The notes beneath the pieces are model-generated. The model had not been told where the DNA came from, did not search any database, and saw only the letters and a list, made by a program, of their open reading frames with translations. Both the position numbers and the translations under genes were made by a program. Below, piece after piece: positions 45,723-53,649 of a stretch of 64,000 bases of DNA; the stretch's first letter is position 1, and each line of letters opens with the position of its first letter. The stretch is from CAVTWY01 sp963738615 (GTDB lineage Bacteria > Pseudomonadota > Gammaproteobacteria > Burkholderiales > Burkholderiaceae_C): positions 1 to 64,000 of the forward strand of contig CAVTXI010000015.1 in NCBI GenBank assembly GCA_963738615.1, written 5' to 3'.

Positions 45723-45875
45723 ATGCCCTTCGTCGTGTTCAACATGGGATCCGGCGGCAGCCATCTCGACGAAGGCCTCGCCCGCCGCGGCGCTCCGGCG
45801 CTCAGCGAGGCACAGGCCGTCGCCCTATGGGACGCGATCACGGCAACTCTCAGGCCCCGGCCAGGGGCGTTCTGA
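45723..45875 (+). pseudogene. C-terminal fragment of a third Tli4-type immunity gene
   Basis: A 50-codon frame ending APALSEAQAVALWDAITATL then RPRPGAF, an unmistakable match to the C-termini of both complete immunity proteins here. Only about 45 residues remain, starting 18 bp after the second immunity gene. Codons before 45760 (MPFVVFNMGSGGSHLDEGLA) show no certain homology. It points to a third cassette that was lost or recombined away. Confidence 0.8.
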
Positions 45876-46016
45876 CGACGCTGACTAGACGCCACCGCCG
45901 TGGCATCGCACTCGGTCTACATCGATCGCGCTGATGACGCGTGGCTCTCGCCTCGTCATCGCCGGGTTGGAGCCTGCGCGTCGACACGTGCGACACTCGT
46001 CGCAGTCGAGGCAAAG

Positions 46017-46616
46017 ATGAACCTCAGCACTGATGACAAGAGGCAGGCCTCGCCACGCTTCGCGTGGTGCGTGACCGGCTCGGGGCACTTTCTCGAAGAG
46101 TCGCTCGCGATCGCCGCACGTCTGCCCGACTGCGACCTGTACCTCTCGCCCGCAGCCGAAGAAGTGCTGCCGATGTACGGCTACAAGCTCGACGAACTGC
46201 GCACGCGCTTCAGGCTCTTTCGCGACAAGACCGCCAGCTCGGTGCCAGTGGGCGGCCTGTATGCAGGCGCGTATCACACCGTGGTGATTGCGCCGGCCAC
46301 CAGCAACACGGTCGCGAAGTGCGCGCTGGGCCTGTCGGACACGCTGCCGACGAACATGTTCGCGCAGGCGGGCAAGCTCGGCATCCCGAGCCTCGTGTTC
46401 GCGTGCGACACCGAACCCGTGGTCGTGACCAAGGCGCCGCACGAGTGGGTCACTCTGCGGCCGAGGCGCATCGAGTTCGAGAACGTCGCGCGACTGACGG
46501 CCATCGACCACTGCACGGTGCTGCGCTCGCCGGCCGCGCTCGAAGCGGCGTTGACCGCGCGGATCGTCGAACGTGGGTTGGCGTGGCTGGTACCAGCCGC
46601 ATCGTCTTCGTCGTAG
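46017..46616 (+). CDS. afpA: Archaeal-type flavoprotein of the H4MPT cluster (AfpA / DmrB-like)
   Basis: 199 residues of the flavoprotein (HFCD) fold: FAWCVTGSGHFLEESLAIAA for the phosphate loop, LYLSPAAEEVLPMYGYKLDE, HTVVIAPATSNTVAKCALGL with the FMN-binding PATSNT motif, and SLVFACDTEPVVVTKAPHEW. Homologues include archaeal flavoproteins acting as dihydromethanopterin reductase, the last step of H4MPT synthesis, so that role is likely. ATG at 46017 was taken because the upstream in-frame codons lack coding character. The DHPS-like gene starts 4 bp after its stop. Confidence 0.85.
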   Translation: MNLSTDDKRQASPRFAWCVTGSGHFLEESLAIAARLPDCDLYLSPAAEEVLPMYGYKLDELRTRFRLFRDKTASSVPVGGLYAGAYHTVVIAPATSNTVAKCALGLSDTLPTNMFAQAGKLGIPSLVFACDTEPVVVTKAPHEWVTLRPRRIEFENVARLTAIDHCTVLRSPAALEAALTARIVERGLAWLVPAASSSS

Positions 46617-46620
46617 CGCT

Positions 46621-48057
46621 GTGGACCACGTGCTCTTCCTGACGGGCCGGCTCGCCGAGCCGGCGCTGAAACGCGTGCTGGGCGGGCTGAACACCGCCGA
46701 AGGTGCATCGCCCTTCACGTGGGAAGTGCGCGAGCTGGGCGTACAAGTCGCCGCGCTGATGACCACCGACATGGTCGCGCGCCGCCTGCCGAAGCCCGTC
46801 GCGGCCCATCGCCTAGTGCTGCCCGGGCGCTGTCGCGGCGACGTCGATGCGTTGTCGGCCACGCTGGGCCTGCCGGTGCAACGCGGCCCCGAAGAGTTGA
46901 AAGACCTGCCGCGTTACCTCGCGCGCGAAGCCGCCCCGATCACGCTCGACGACAAGGGCTTGGACATCTTTGCCGAGATCGTCGATGCGCCGCGCCTGTC
47001 GATCGACGCGATCGTGGCGCGTGCGCGCGAACACGTCCGCGATGGCGCCGACGTGATCGACCTCGGTTGCCTGCCGCAGACGCCCTTCGCACACCTGGAA
47101 GACAGCGTGCGCGCGCTGAAAGGCGAAGGCATGCTCGTCAGCGTCGATTCGATGAACCCCGACGAGCTGCTGCTTGGCGGCAAGGCTGGCGCCGACTACG
47201 TGCTGAGCCTGGCAGCCGACACCGCGTGGATTGCCGACGAGGTCGCGAGCGTGCCGGTGTTGATCGCGCGCGAGCCGGCCGACGAAGCATCGCTGCACGC
47301 GCTGATCGAACAATTCCAGCGCCGCGGTAAACCCTTCCTGGCCGACAGCATCCTCGACCCGATCCCCTTCGGCTTCACCGCATCGGTCGTTCGCTATCAG
47401 CGCCTGCGCGATCGTTTCCCCAGCGCGCCGATCATGATCGGCGTGGGCAACCTGACCGAGCTGACCGAAGCCGACACGACCGGCATCAACGCGCTGCTGC
47501 TGGGGATCTGCGCCGAACTGAACGCGGCGGCGATCCTCACCACGCAGGTCAGCGCGCATGCGCGCCGCGCGGTGCGCGAGGCCGATCACGCTCGTCGCAT
47601 CATGGCCGCCGCGGTCACGAACCGCATGCTGCCCAAGGGCCTGAGCGACGCGCTGATGACGGTGCACGCCAAGCACCCCTTCCCCGACACCGACGACGAA
47701 ATCGCGGCCATCGCCGCGCAGGTGCGCGACCCGAACTTCCGCATCCAGGTGTCGGCCAGCGGCCTGCACGTCTACAACCGCGACGGCCTGCGGCGCGACG
47801 TCGATCCCTTCGCGTTATGGCCGCAGTTGAAACTCGAGAACGACGCCGCGCACGCGTTCTACATGGGCGTGGAACTGGCACGCGCGCAAGTCGCGTGGCA
47901 ACTGGGCAAGCGGTACGTGCAGGACCAGCCGCTCGATTGGGGCGCAGCCGTCGAACAAGCAAGCGACAACCTCGATACGCAGTGCGCACCAGGCACGACG
48001 CTGACGCATCGCGCCACGCCCGTCACACCAAACGACACCACCGACGACGATGCCTGA
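46621..48057 (+). CDS. Dihydropteroate synthase-related protein of the H4MPT cluster
   Basis: 478 residues. A short N-terminal module (HVLFLTGRLAEPALKRVLGG) precedes a DHPS-like TIM barrel: DGADVIDLGCLPQTPFAHLE, GMLVSVDSMNPDELLLGGKA, GKPFLADSILDPIPFGFTAS and SAPIMIGVGNLTELTEADTT. Archaeal-like DHPS-related proteins of this type are part of methanopterin synthesis and occur in all well-known bacterial H4MPT clusters. GTG at 46621 gives the conserved start four bases after the flavoprotein stop. It overlaps the DUF447 gene by 8 bp. Confidence 0.88.
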   Translation: MDHVLFLTGRLAEPALKRVLGGLNTAEGASPFTWEVRELGVQVAALMTTDMVARRLPKPVAAHRLVLPGRCRGDVDALSATLGLPVQRGPEELKDLPRYLAREAAPITLDDKGLDIFAEIVDAPRLSIDAIVARAREHVRDGADVIDLGCLPQTPFAHLEDSVRALKGEGMLVSVDSMNPDELLLGGKAGADYVLSLAADTAWIADEVASVPVLIAREPADEASLHALIEQFQRRGKPFLADSILDPIPFGFTASVVRYQRLRDRFPSAPIMIGVGNLTELTEADTTGINALLLGICAELNAAAILTTQVSAHARRAVREADHARRIMAAAVTNRMLPKGLSDALMTVHAKHPFPDTDDEIAAIAAQVRDPNFRIQVSASGLHVYNRDGLRRDVDPFALWPQLKLENDAAHAFYMGVELARAQVAWQLGKRYVQDQPLDWGAAVEQASDNLDTQCAPGTTLTHRATPVTPNDTTDDDA

Positions 48058-48631
48058 ACTCATCCACGAAACTGTCGTCACCACATGCAGCGCTGACGGC
48101 CGCGTGCACGTCGCGCCGATGGGCGTGCGCTACTCCGACGAGCGCACCGTCGTCCTGATGCCCTTCAAACCCAGCACCACGCTCGACAACGTGCTGGCTA
48201 CCCGAAGCGCCGTGCTGAACTGGCTGACTGACGTGCGCGTCTTCGCAGGCTGCGTCACCGGTCGCCGCGATTGGCCCACCGTGCCGGTGACCCCAGCGAC
48301 GCAAGGCGCACCGGCCGTGCGCCTGGCCACCGCGCTGGGCCACGTTCCGCTGGCGCTGGCCGAGGTGAGTGACGACGTGCAGCGCCCGGTGCTGCACATG
48401 ACGCGCGGGGCGGCCGTTCAACACGCGTCCTTCACCGGCTTCGTGCGCGCGCAAGCCGCGGTGCTCGAAGGCGCGGTGCTGGTCAGCCGCCTTCACATGC
48501 TCGACAACGACAAGATCGACCGCGAGTTCGCGTACCTCCAGATCGCGATCGACAAGACCGCCGGGCCGAACGAGCTCGAGGCTTGGGGATGGTTGCGCGA
48601 TGCAGTTGCGGCGCATCGCGCGCGGCGGTAG
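48050..48631 (+). CDS. DUF447 family (flavin-reductase-like split-barrel) protein
   Basis: 193 residues. ELIHETVVTTCSADGRVHVA then PMGVRYSDERTVVLMPFKPS is the DUF447 opening, and LDNVLATRSAVLNWLTDVRV corresponds to the FMN-binding split-barrel part. The C-terminal half is helical (LHMLDNDKIDREFAYLQIAI). It is one of the unassigned archaeal-like proteins found with H4MPT genes in methylotrophs; a flavin-linked role in cofactor assembly is possible. ATG at 48050 overlaps the DHPS-like gene. Confidence 0.85.
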   Translation: MPELIHETVVTTCSADGRVHVAPMGVRYSDERTVVLMPFKPSTTLDNVLATRSAVLNWLTDVRVFAGCVTGRRDWPTVPVTPATQGAPAVRLATALGHVPLALAEVSDDVQRPVLHMTRGAAVQHASFTGFVRAQAAVLEGAVLVSRLHMLDNDKIDREFAYLQIAIDKTAGPNELEAWGWLRDAVAAHRARR

Positions 48632-48658
48632 CGTCAAAGCGACGAAGGCACGTTGCAC

Positions 48659-48808
48659 ATGTTCGATCCCGAACTTCACTGGGTCATCGGCATCGAGCCG
48701 ACACGACTCGCGTTGACACCTCGTCCCCGCGGCGGCGACGACGCGATGCCGGACACTGCGGCCCAGGCCGCATGGGTCGAACGCTGCACTCGCCGCCCGC
48801 GTGCCTGA
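48659..48808 (+). other. 49-residue ORF, possible phosphatase N-terminal remnant
   Basis: ATG at 48659 to TGA at 48806-48808 fills the gap between the DUF447 and mfnB genes. The protein begins FDPELHWVIGIEPTRLALTP and continues PRPRGGDD. This opening resembles the first strand of small dual-specificity-phosphatase-like proteins, which start with a Trp, a Gly-rich turn and a Pro-Arg-Pro-Arg-Gly-Gly motif. The catalytic Cys-x5-Arg part is absent. It may be a decayed gene or a tiny real protein. Confidence 0.35.
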
Positions 48809-48819
48809 CCAGCGACCCC

Positions 48820-49530
48820 ATGAACACCATGCGCATCCTCGTCAGCGTCCGCAACCTCGACGAAGCCCTGCTCGTCGCTCGTGAAGGCGCCGACTTCATC
48901 GACCTGAAGGACCCGGCTGCCGGCGCACTGGGCGGCCTCGAGCCCGAACGCATCACCGCGATCGTTCGCGTACTGCGTGCCCTGCCCGGCTTTCGCGGCC
49001 GCATCAGCGCGACCATCGGCGACTGGCCGGTCGGCGCGGTGCACGACATCGTCGCGCGCATCACGGCCGTGGCCGCCACCGGCGTCGACGACGTGAAGGT
49101 CGGCGTCTCACCGATCGGCGATGCAACCGCGCTGATCACGGCGCTGCGCGCGATCGAAGCGCCCGTGGTGCCCGTGCTCATCGCCGACCACGGCGTGCCA
49201 TACGCGCTGCTCGACCGCTTGATGACGGCGCGGCGCTACGCGGCCGTGATGCTCGACACCGAAAACAAGCGCGCCGGCAGCCTGCTGCAACGCCTGCCGC
49301 ACGACGCGCTGAGCAACTTCGTCACCGACGTGCGGACCACGGGCGCGTGGGCTGGGCTGGCGGGGGCACTGCGGTTGGAGGACGTGCCCGCGCTGATCGC
49401 GATCGACCCGGACTTCGCGGGTTTCCGCAGCGCGGTGTGTTCGGGTGACCGTGCGCAAGCGATGGATCCGCAGCGGCTTCGGGCACTGCGGGCCGCGGCC
49501 ATCGCCACCACCCGAGATCACGACACATGA
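48820..49530 (+). CDS. mfnB: (5-formylfuran-3-yl)methyl phosphate synthase-like, MfnB family
   Basis: 236 residues. MfnB condenses two glyceraldehyde-3-phosphate molecules to make the furan of methanofuran; bacteria use the product for methylofuran, the C1 carrier of the Fhc complex. The family's active-site region is clear: LVSVRNLDEALLVAREGADF then IDLKDPAAGALGGLEP, with the catalytic Lys. Further conserved parts are ISATIGDWPVGAVHDIVARI, GVDDVKVGVSPIGDATALIT and YAAVMLDTENKRAGSLLQRL. ATG at 48820 was chosen over upstream starts on alignment to the family. It overlaps the next gene start (ATGA). Confidence 0.88.
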   Translation: MNTMRILVSVRNLDEALLVAREGADFIDLKDPAAGALGGLEPERITAIVRVLRALPGFRGRISATIGDWPVGAVHDIVARITAVAATGVDDVKVGVSPIGDATALITALRAIEAPVVPVLIADHGVPYALLDRLMTARRYAAVMLDTENKRAGSLLQRLPHDALSNFVTDVRTTGAWAGLAGALRLEDVPALIAIDPDFAGFRSAVCSGDRAQAMDPQRLRALRAAAIATTRDHDT

Positions 49531-50348
49531 CGCGCCCCATCTCGCTGGCCGCCCTCACGGTGCTGGAACTGACGCCACCGCAGATGGTGACGTGCGCCGC
49601 CGACGCGGGTTTCAGCCACGTCGGCATCCGCCTGCTGCCAGCCACGCCGACCGAGCCGCAGTACGACATCGTGGGTGACACGCCAATGCTGCGCGAGGTC
49701 GAAGCTCGGCTCGCGGATACCGGCGTGAAGGTGCTCGATGTCGAAATCTTCCGCATGAAGCCCGACACCCGCGTCGCCGACGACGAAGCCGCGATCGCCA
49801 CTGCGGCGCGGCTGGGCGCGACACAGTTGCTGGTGGCCGGCAATGATCCCGACGAAGCACGGCTGATCGACACCTTCGCCGCGTTCTGCGAACTCGCCGC
49901 CCGCTACGGCCTGGGCGCCGGCCTCGAGTTCATGCCGTGGACCGACGCGAAAGATCTGCCGCAGGCCGCGCGCATCGTCGAGGGCACGGGCCGCGACAAC
50001 GCCAGCGTGCTGATCGACCCCTTCCATCTGAGCCGCTCTCGCAGCCGCATCGAAGACATCGCCTCGATCGCGCCATCACGCTTTCGCTTCATGCAGTTCT
50101 GCGACGTGCCCGCGGCGATTCCGCCGACGATGGAGGCCATCTTGGCCGAGGCGCGGGGCGAGCGACTGTTCCCCGGCGATGGCGACGTCGACCTGCTCGG
50201 TCTGCTGCGCGCGGTGCCGCGCGACATTCCGCTGGGCATCGAGGTGCCGACGCACACGTTGGCCAAGACGGTCGGGGCGACCGAACGCGCGCGGCGCGCA
50301 TTGGCGGCGACGCGGAGCGTGCTGGCGCAACTCGACGCGTCGAGGTAG
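49527..50348 (+). CDS. Sugar phosphate isomerase/epimerase-like TIM-barrel protein
   Basis: 273 residues of the xylose-isomerase-like TIM barrel. Metal-site acidic residues can be placed: Glu/Asp in GVKVLDVEIFRMKPDT, Glu in RYGLGAGLEFMPWTDAKDLP, Asp-Pro-Phe-His in NASVLIDPFHLSRS, and Glu in DIPLGIEVPTHTL. Such enzymes isomerise or dehydrate sugars or inositol-type substrates. It is translationally coupled to mfnB by an ATGA overlap and lies 5 bp before the Gfo/Idh/MocA gene, forming a small pathway unit. The substrate is unknown. Confidence 0.82.
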   Translation: MTRPISLAALTVLELTPPQMVTCAADAGFSHVGIRLLPATPTEPQYDIVGDTPMLREVEARLADTGVKVLDVEIFRMKPDTRVADDEAAIATAARLGATQLLVAGNDPDEARLIDTFAAFCELAARYGLGAGLEFMPWTDAKDLPQAARIVEGTGRDNASVLIDPFHLSRSRSRIEDIASIAPSRFRFMQFCDVPAAIPPTMEAILAEARGERLFPGDGDVDLLGLLRAVPRDIPLGIEVPTHTLAKTVGATERARRALAATRSVLAQLDASR

Positions 50349-50353
50349 AGGAT

Positions 50354-51415
50354 ATGAACACGTCGGCACCCGTGCGCATCGCCGTGGCAGGCGCGGGCGT
50401 GATCGGCCTGGCGCACATCGCGGTCATCAACGCCGACAAAGACTGCGTGCTCGGTGCGATCGTCGATCCATCGCCCGCCGCCGCCAACGTGGCATCGACG
50501 GCGGGCGTGGCGCTGTACCGCACGCTCGACGAACTGCTCGCCCGCGACCGGCCCGACGGCATCATCCTCGCCACGCCGAACCCACTGCACGTGCCCCAGG
50601 CGATGCAATGCCTCGACGCGGGCGTTGCCATCCTGCTGGAAAAGCCGATCGCGACCACGGTGCGCGAAGCATTGGCGCTGGTCGATCGCGTCGAGCGCAC
50701 GAACGCCCGTGTGTTGATCGGCCACCACCGCGCGCACAGCCCGATCATGGCGAAAGCCAAGCAGGTGGTGGATTCCGGCCAACTCGGGCGCCTGGTCGCG
50801 GTGATGGGCAGCGCCACGTTCGCCAAGCCCGACCCGTACTTCGCCGAGGCCCCATGGCGCAGCGAAGCCGGCGGTGGCCCGATCCTGATCAACATGATTC
50901 ACGAGGTGCACAACCTGCGCATGTTGTGCGGCGAGATCGTGGCCGTGCAGGCCCTCGCGTCGAACGCCGTGCGCGGCTTCTCGGTGGAAGACACGGTGGC
51001 GATCAACCTGCGCTTCGCCAACGGCGCGCTCGGCACCTTCATGCTGTCGGACGCCGCCGCGTGTGCGCGCAGTTGGGAGCAGACCAGCCAGGAGAACAAG
51101 GTCTTCCCGACCTACGCCGACGAAGACTGCTACGTGATCGCCGGCACCATGGGCAGCCTGTCGGTGCCGACGATGCGCATCAAGTCCTATTCGCGGCCCG
51201 AGAACCGCTCATGGTGGAAGCCATTCGAGGTCGGCACCGTCGACATGGTGCGCGAAGACCCGCTCGCCCGCCAGATCGCCCACTTCGTCGACGTGATCCG
51301 CAGTCATGCCAAGCCTTTGGTGAGCGCACGTGACGGGCTGAACAACCTGCGCGTGACCGAAGCGATCAGCGACGCAGCGAAGAGCGGCGCGGTGGTCGAA
51401 CTGGCTGCTGGATGA
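50354..51415 (+). CDS. Gfo/Idh/MocA-family oxidoreductase
   Basis: 353 residues. The NAD(P)-binding Rossmann start is VRIAVAGAGVIGLAHIAVIN. The family signature EKP is in ILLEKPIATTVREALALVDR. The substrate-binding barrel follows, with GGGPILINMIHEVHNLRML, where the His of the usual (D/N)xxxH motif sits. GAGGTAGAGG precedes ATG at 50354. It overlaps the flavoprotein gene by four bases (ATGA). With the isomerase and a KstD-like flavoprotein it suggests oxidation of a polyol, cyclitol or sugar acid. Confidence 0.85.
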   Translation: MNTSAPVRIAVAGAGVIGLAHIAVINADKDCVLGAIVDPSPAAANVASTAGVALYRTLDELLARDRPDGIILATPNPLHVPQAMQCLDAGVAILLEKPIATTVREALALVDRVERTNARVLIGHHRAHSPIMAKAKQVVDSGQLGRLVAVMGSATFAKPDPYFAEAPWRSEAGGGPILINMIHEVHNLRMLCGEIVAVQALASNAVRGFSVEDTVAINLRFANGALGTFMLSDAAACARSWEQTSQENKVFPTYADEDCYVIAGTMGSLSVPTMRIKSYSRPENRSWWKPFEVGTVDMVREDPLARQIAHFVDVIRSHAKPLVSARDGLNNLRVTEAISDAAKSGAVVELAAG

Positions 51416-53112
51416 TGCAGTGCGACCTGCTCGTCATCGGCTCGGGTGCATCGGGCTTGTCAGCCGCCGTCACCGCCGCACACCACGGCCTCGAGGTCGT
51501 GCTCGTCGAGAAGGATGCGGTTTTTGGCGGCGCCACAGCGTGGTCCGGCGGCTGGATGTGGGTGCCGGGCAACCCGCTCGCGCAGCGCGCCGGCATTCAT
51601 GAAGACCCGCAGCAGCCGCGCACCTATCTGAAGAACGAACTCGGCGCGCGCTACGACGCGGCGCGCGTCGACGCATTCCTCGACCACTGCGGGCCGATGG
51701 TGGCCTTCTTCGAACAACACACCGAACTGAAATTTGTCGACGGCAACGCGATTCCCGACGTGCACGGCAACGTGCCGGGTGCTGCGACGCAAGGGCATCA
51801 GGTGGCGGCGGCGCCTTACGACGGACGTGAGGTCGGGCCACTGCTCACGCGCCTGCGCAAGACGATGCGCGAGACATCGTTCATGGGCATGCCGATCATG
51901 GCGGGTGCGGACCTCGCGGCCTTCCTCGGCATGACGCGGTCGTTCGCGTCGCTGCGGCACGTGACGCGGCGTTTTGTTCGGCACCTGTTCGACCTGGCCG
52001 TGCATGGCCGTGCGATGCAACTCGTCAACGGGGTCGCGTTGGTGGCACGGCTGGCGAAGTCGGCCGACAAGTTGCGCGTGCAGTTGATGGAGTCGGCTCC
52101 GGCCAAGCGCCTGATCATCGAGAACGGTGCGGTGCGCGGTGCGGTGGTGGCCACCCGCGTCGGTGAAGTCGACATTCGTGCGCGCAAGGGCGTGGTGTTG
52201 GCCGCGGGTGGCTTTCCGAACGACGTGCAGCGGCGCAAGGCGTTCTTCCCGCGCACGCCGACGGGCGAGGAACATCTGGCGCTGCCGCCAACCAGTTGCT
52301 CCGGCGACGGCATCACGTTGGGCGAATCGGCCGGTGGCGTGCTGGTGACCGACGTTGCGTCACCGGCCGCATGGGCACCCGTGTCGCGCGTGCGGCACGC
52401 CGACGGATCCATCGGCCACTTCCCACACATCATCGACCGCGCCAAACCGGGGCTGATCGGCGTGCTGGCGAACGGCAAGCGCTTCGTCAATGAAGCCGAC
52501 GGCTACTACGACTACACCGCCGCGATGGTGGCCGCCGTGCCTGCGGGGCAAGAGGTCGCGTCGTGGCTCGTCTGCGACCACCGCTTCCAGCGTCGATACG
52601 GCCTGGGCTTCGCGAAGCCGTTCCCGTTGCCGGTTGCGTCGCATGTGCGCAGCGGCTACCTCGTGCGCGGCGCAACGATCGAAGCACTGGCGCGAGCGTG
52701 CGGCATCGACGCGCAGGCGTTGGCCGCAACCGTGAACGCATTCAACGACCACGCGCGACGCGGCGAAGACCCCGAATTCGGACGCGGCACGACGCCCTAC
52801 AACCGCAAGCAGGGCGACCCGCTGCACAGCCCCAACCCGTGCGTGGCGCCGATCGAGCACGGCCCCTTCTATGCCGTGAAGGTGCTGCCCGGCAGCTTCG
52901 GCACCTTCGCCGGGCTGAAGACAAACGGCTTCGCACAAGTTCTGGCACGCGACGACACGCCCATCGCCGGCCTGTATGCGGTGGGCACCGACATGGCGAG
53001 CGTGATGGGCGGCTTCTACCCATCAGGCGGCATCAACCTGGGGCCGGCGATGACCTTCGGGTACATCGCGGGGCTTCACGCCGCCCGCCGCGCATGCCGC
53101 GAGCGCGTATGA
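51412..53112 (+). CDS. FAD-dependent oxidoreductase, fumarate reductase/3-ketosteroid dehydrogenase-like
   Basis: 566 residues. The N-terminal FAD motif is DLLVIGSGASGLSAAVTAAH then GLEVVLVEKDAVFGGATAWS. The C-terminal flavin-contact block is IAGLYAVGTDMASVMGGFYP then SGGINLGPAMTFGYIAG, the arrangement of 3-ketosteroid-delta1-dehydrogenase-like and flavocytochrome-c-like enzymes. There is no signal peptide, so it is cytoplasmic. It would introduce or reduce a C=C bond next to a carbonyl. Being coupled to a sugar-type dehydrogenase and isomerase rather than steroid genes, its substrate is probably not a steroid. Confidence 0.85.
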   Translation: MMQCDLLVIGSGASGLSAAVTAAHHGLEVVLVEKDAVFGGATAWSGGWMWVPGNPLAQRAGIHEDPQQPRTYLKNELGARYDAARVDAFLDHCGPMVAFFEQHTELKFVDGNAIPDVHGNVPGAATQGHQVAAAPYDGREVGPLLTRLRKTMRETSFMGMPIMAGADLAAFLGMTRSFASLRHVTRRFVRHLFDLAVHGRAMQLVNGVALVARLAKSADKLRVQLMESAPAKRLIIENGAVRGAVVATRVGEVDIRARKGVVLAAGGFPNDVQRRKAFFPRTPTGEEHLALPPTSCSGDGITLGESAGGVLVTDVASPAAWAPVSRVRHADGSIGHFPHIIDRAKPGLIGVLANGKRFVNEADGYYDYTAAMVAAVPAGQEVASWLVCDHRFQRRYGLGFAKPFPLPVASHVRSGYLVRGATIEALARACGIDAQALAATVNAFNDHARRGEDPEFGRGTTPYNRKQGDPLHSPNPCVAPIEHGPFYAVKVLPGSFGTFAGLKTNGFAQVLARDDTPIAGLYAVGTDMASVMGGFYPSGGINLGPAMTFGYIAGLHAARRACRERV

Positions 53113-53119
53113 ATCGTCA

Positions 53120-53148
53120 TTGATTGCGGCCGTCCGCGCTGCTAGGCT
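53120..53148 (+). promoter_or_regulatory. Possible sigma70-type promoter
   Basis: ttgatt (53120-53125) and taggct (53143-53148) are separated by 17 bp and lie 34 bp before ATG 53182, where GGGGGAAA forms a ribosome site. The position just after the flavoprotein stop fits a promoter for the CHAT locus. Confidence 0.35.
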
Positions 53149-53181
53149 GGCAACCGGTTCACACACCCCGGGGGAAATCGA

Positions 53182-53649
53182 ATGACGCTGAACGTATCGA
53201 AGTTGGGCGACGAAGAAGCCCAGCGTGTTCTGGTCGAACTGTTCGATCTGCTCCCCGGCGCCGAAAGCCGGCGTACGACGAGATGGCGTCGATGCTCGGC
53301 GACCGTCGCGACTGCGCCGCCGCGGCATGAAACGCAGGCTCGACCGACTGGAGGATCACGCCGAACTGAAGGGCGCCTTCACCAGCAGGCGATCGGGCTC
53401 GCCGCCCACCCGGATCTGGCACCCCTGGTCGACCAGGCAACCGAGCGGGCTAAACGCACACACATGTCTGCCCTGCCGGAGCTCATCGCCGGCGTGCTGG
53501 TCGTGCTTGCGGTCATTCCGACGCAGATCGAGACCCGGCGTGGTCACAAGATTCAATGGAACCAGCTGCAGAACCTGGCCAAAGTGCTCGAGCCACTGGG
53601 TGAGATCGTCAAAGGCCTGCCAAAGTCCTTGCTCGACAAGTTGACCTGA
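53182..53649 (+). pseudogene. Small helical protein gene upstream of CHAT protease, frameshifted
   Basis: It begins TLNVSKLGDEEAQRVLVELF then DLLPGA in one frame, continues as PAYDEMASMLGDRRDCAAAA in another and MKRRLDRLEDHAELKGAFTS in the third. It ends QNLAKVLEPLGEIVKGLPKS then LLDKLT. A hydrophobic helix (MSALPELIAGVLVVLAVIPT) is present in the last third. The start resembles the short effector-associated adaptor domains often encoded before CHAT-type peptidases, which is consistent with the next locus; family membership is not certain. At least two frame changes are needed. It may originally have been fused to the CHAT gene. Confidence 0.5.
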
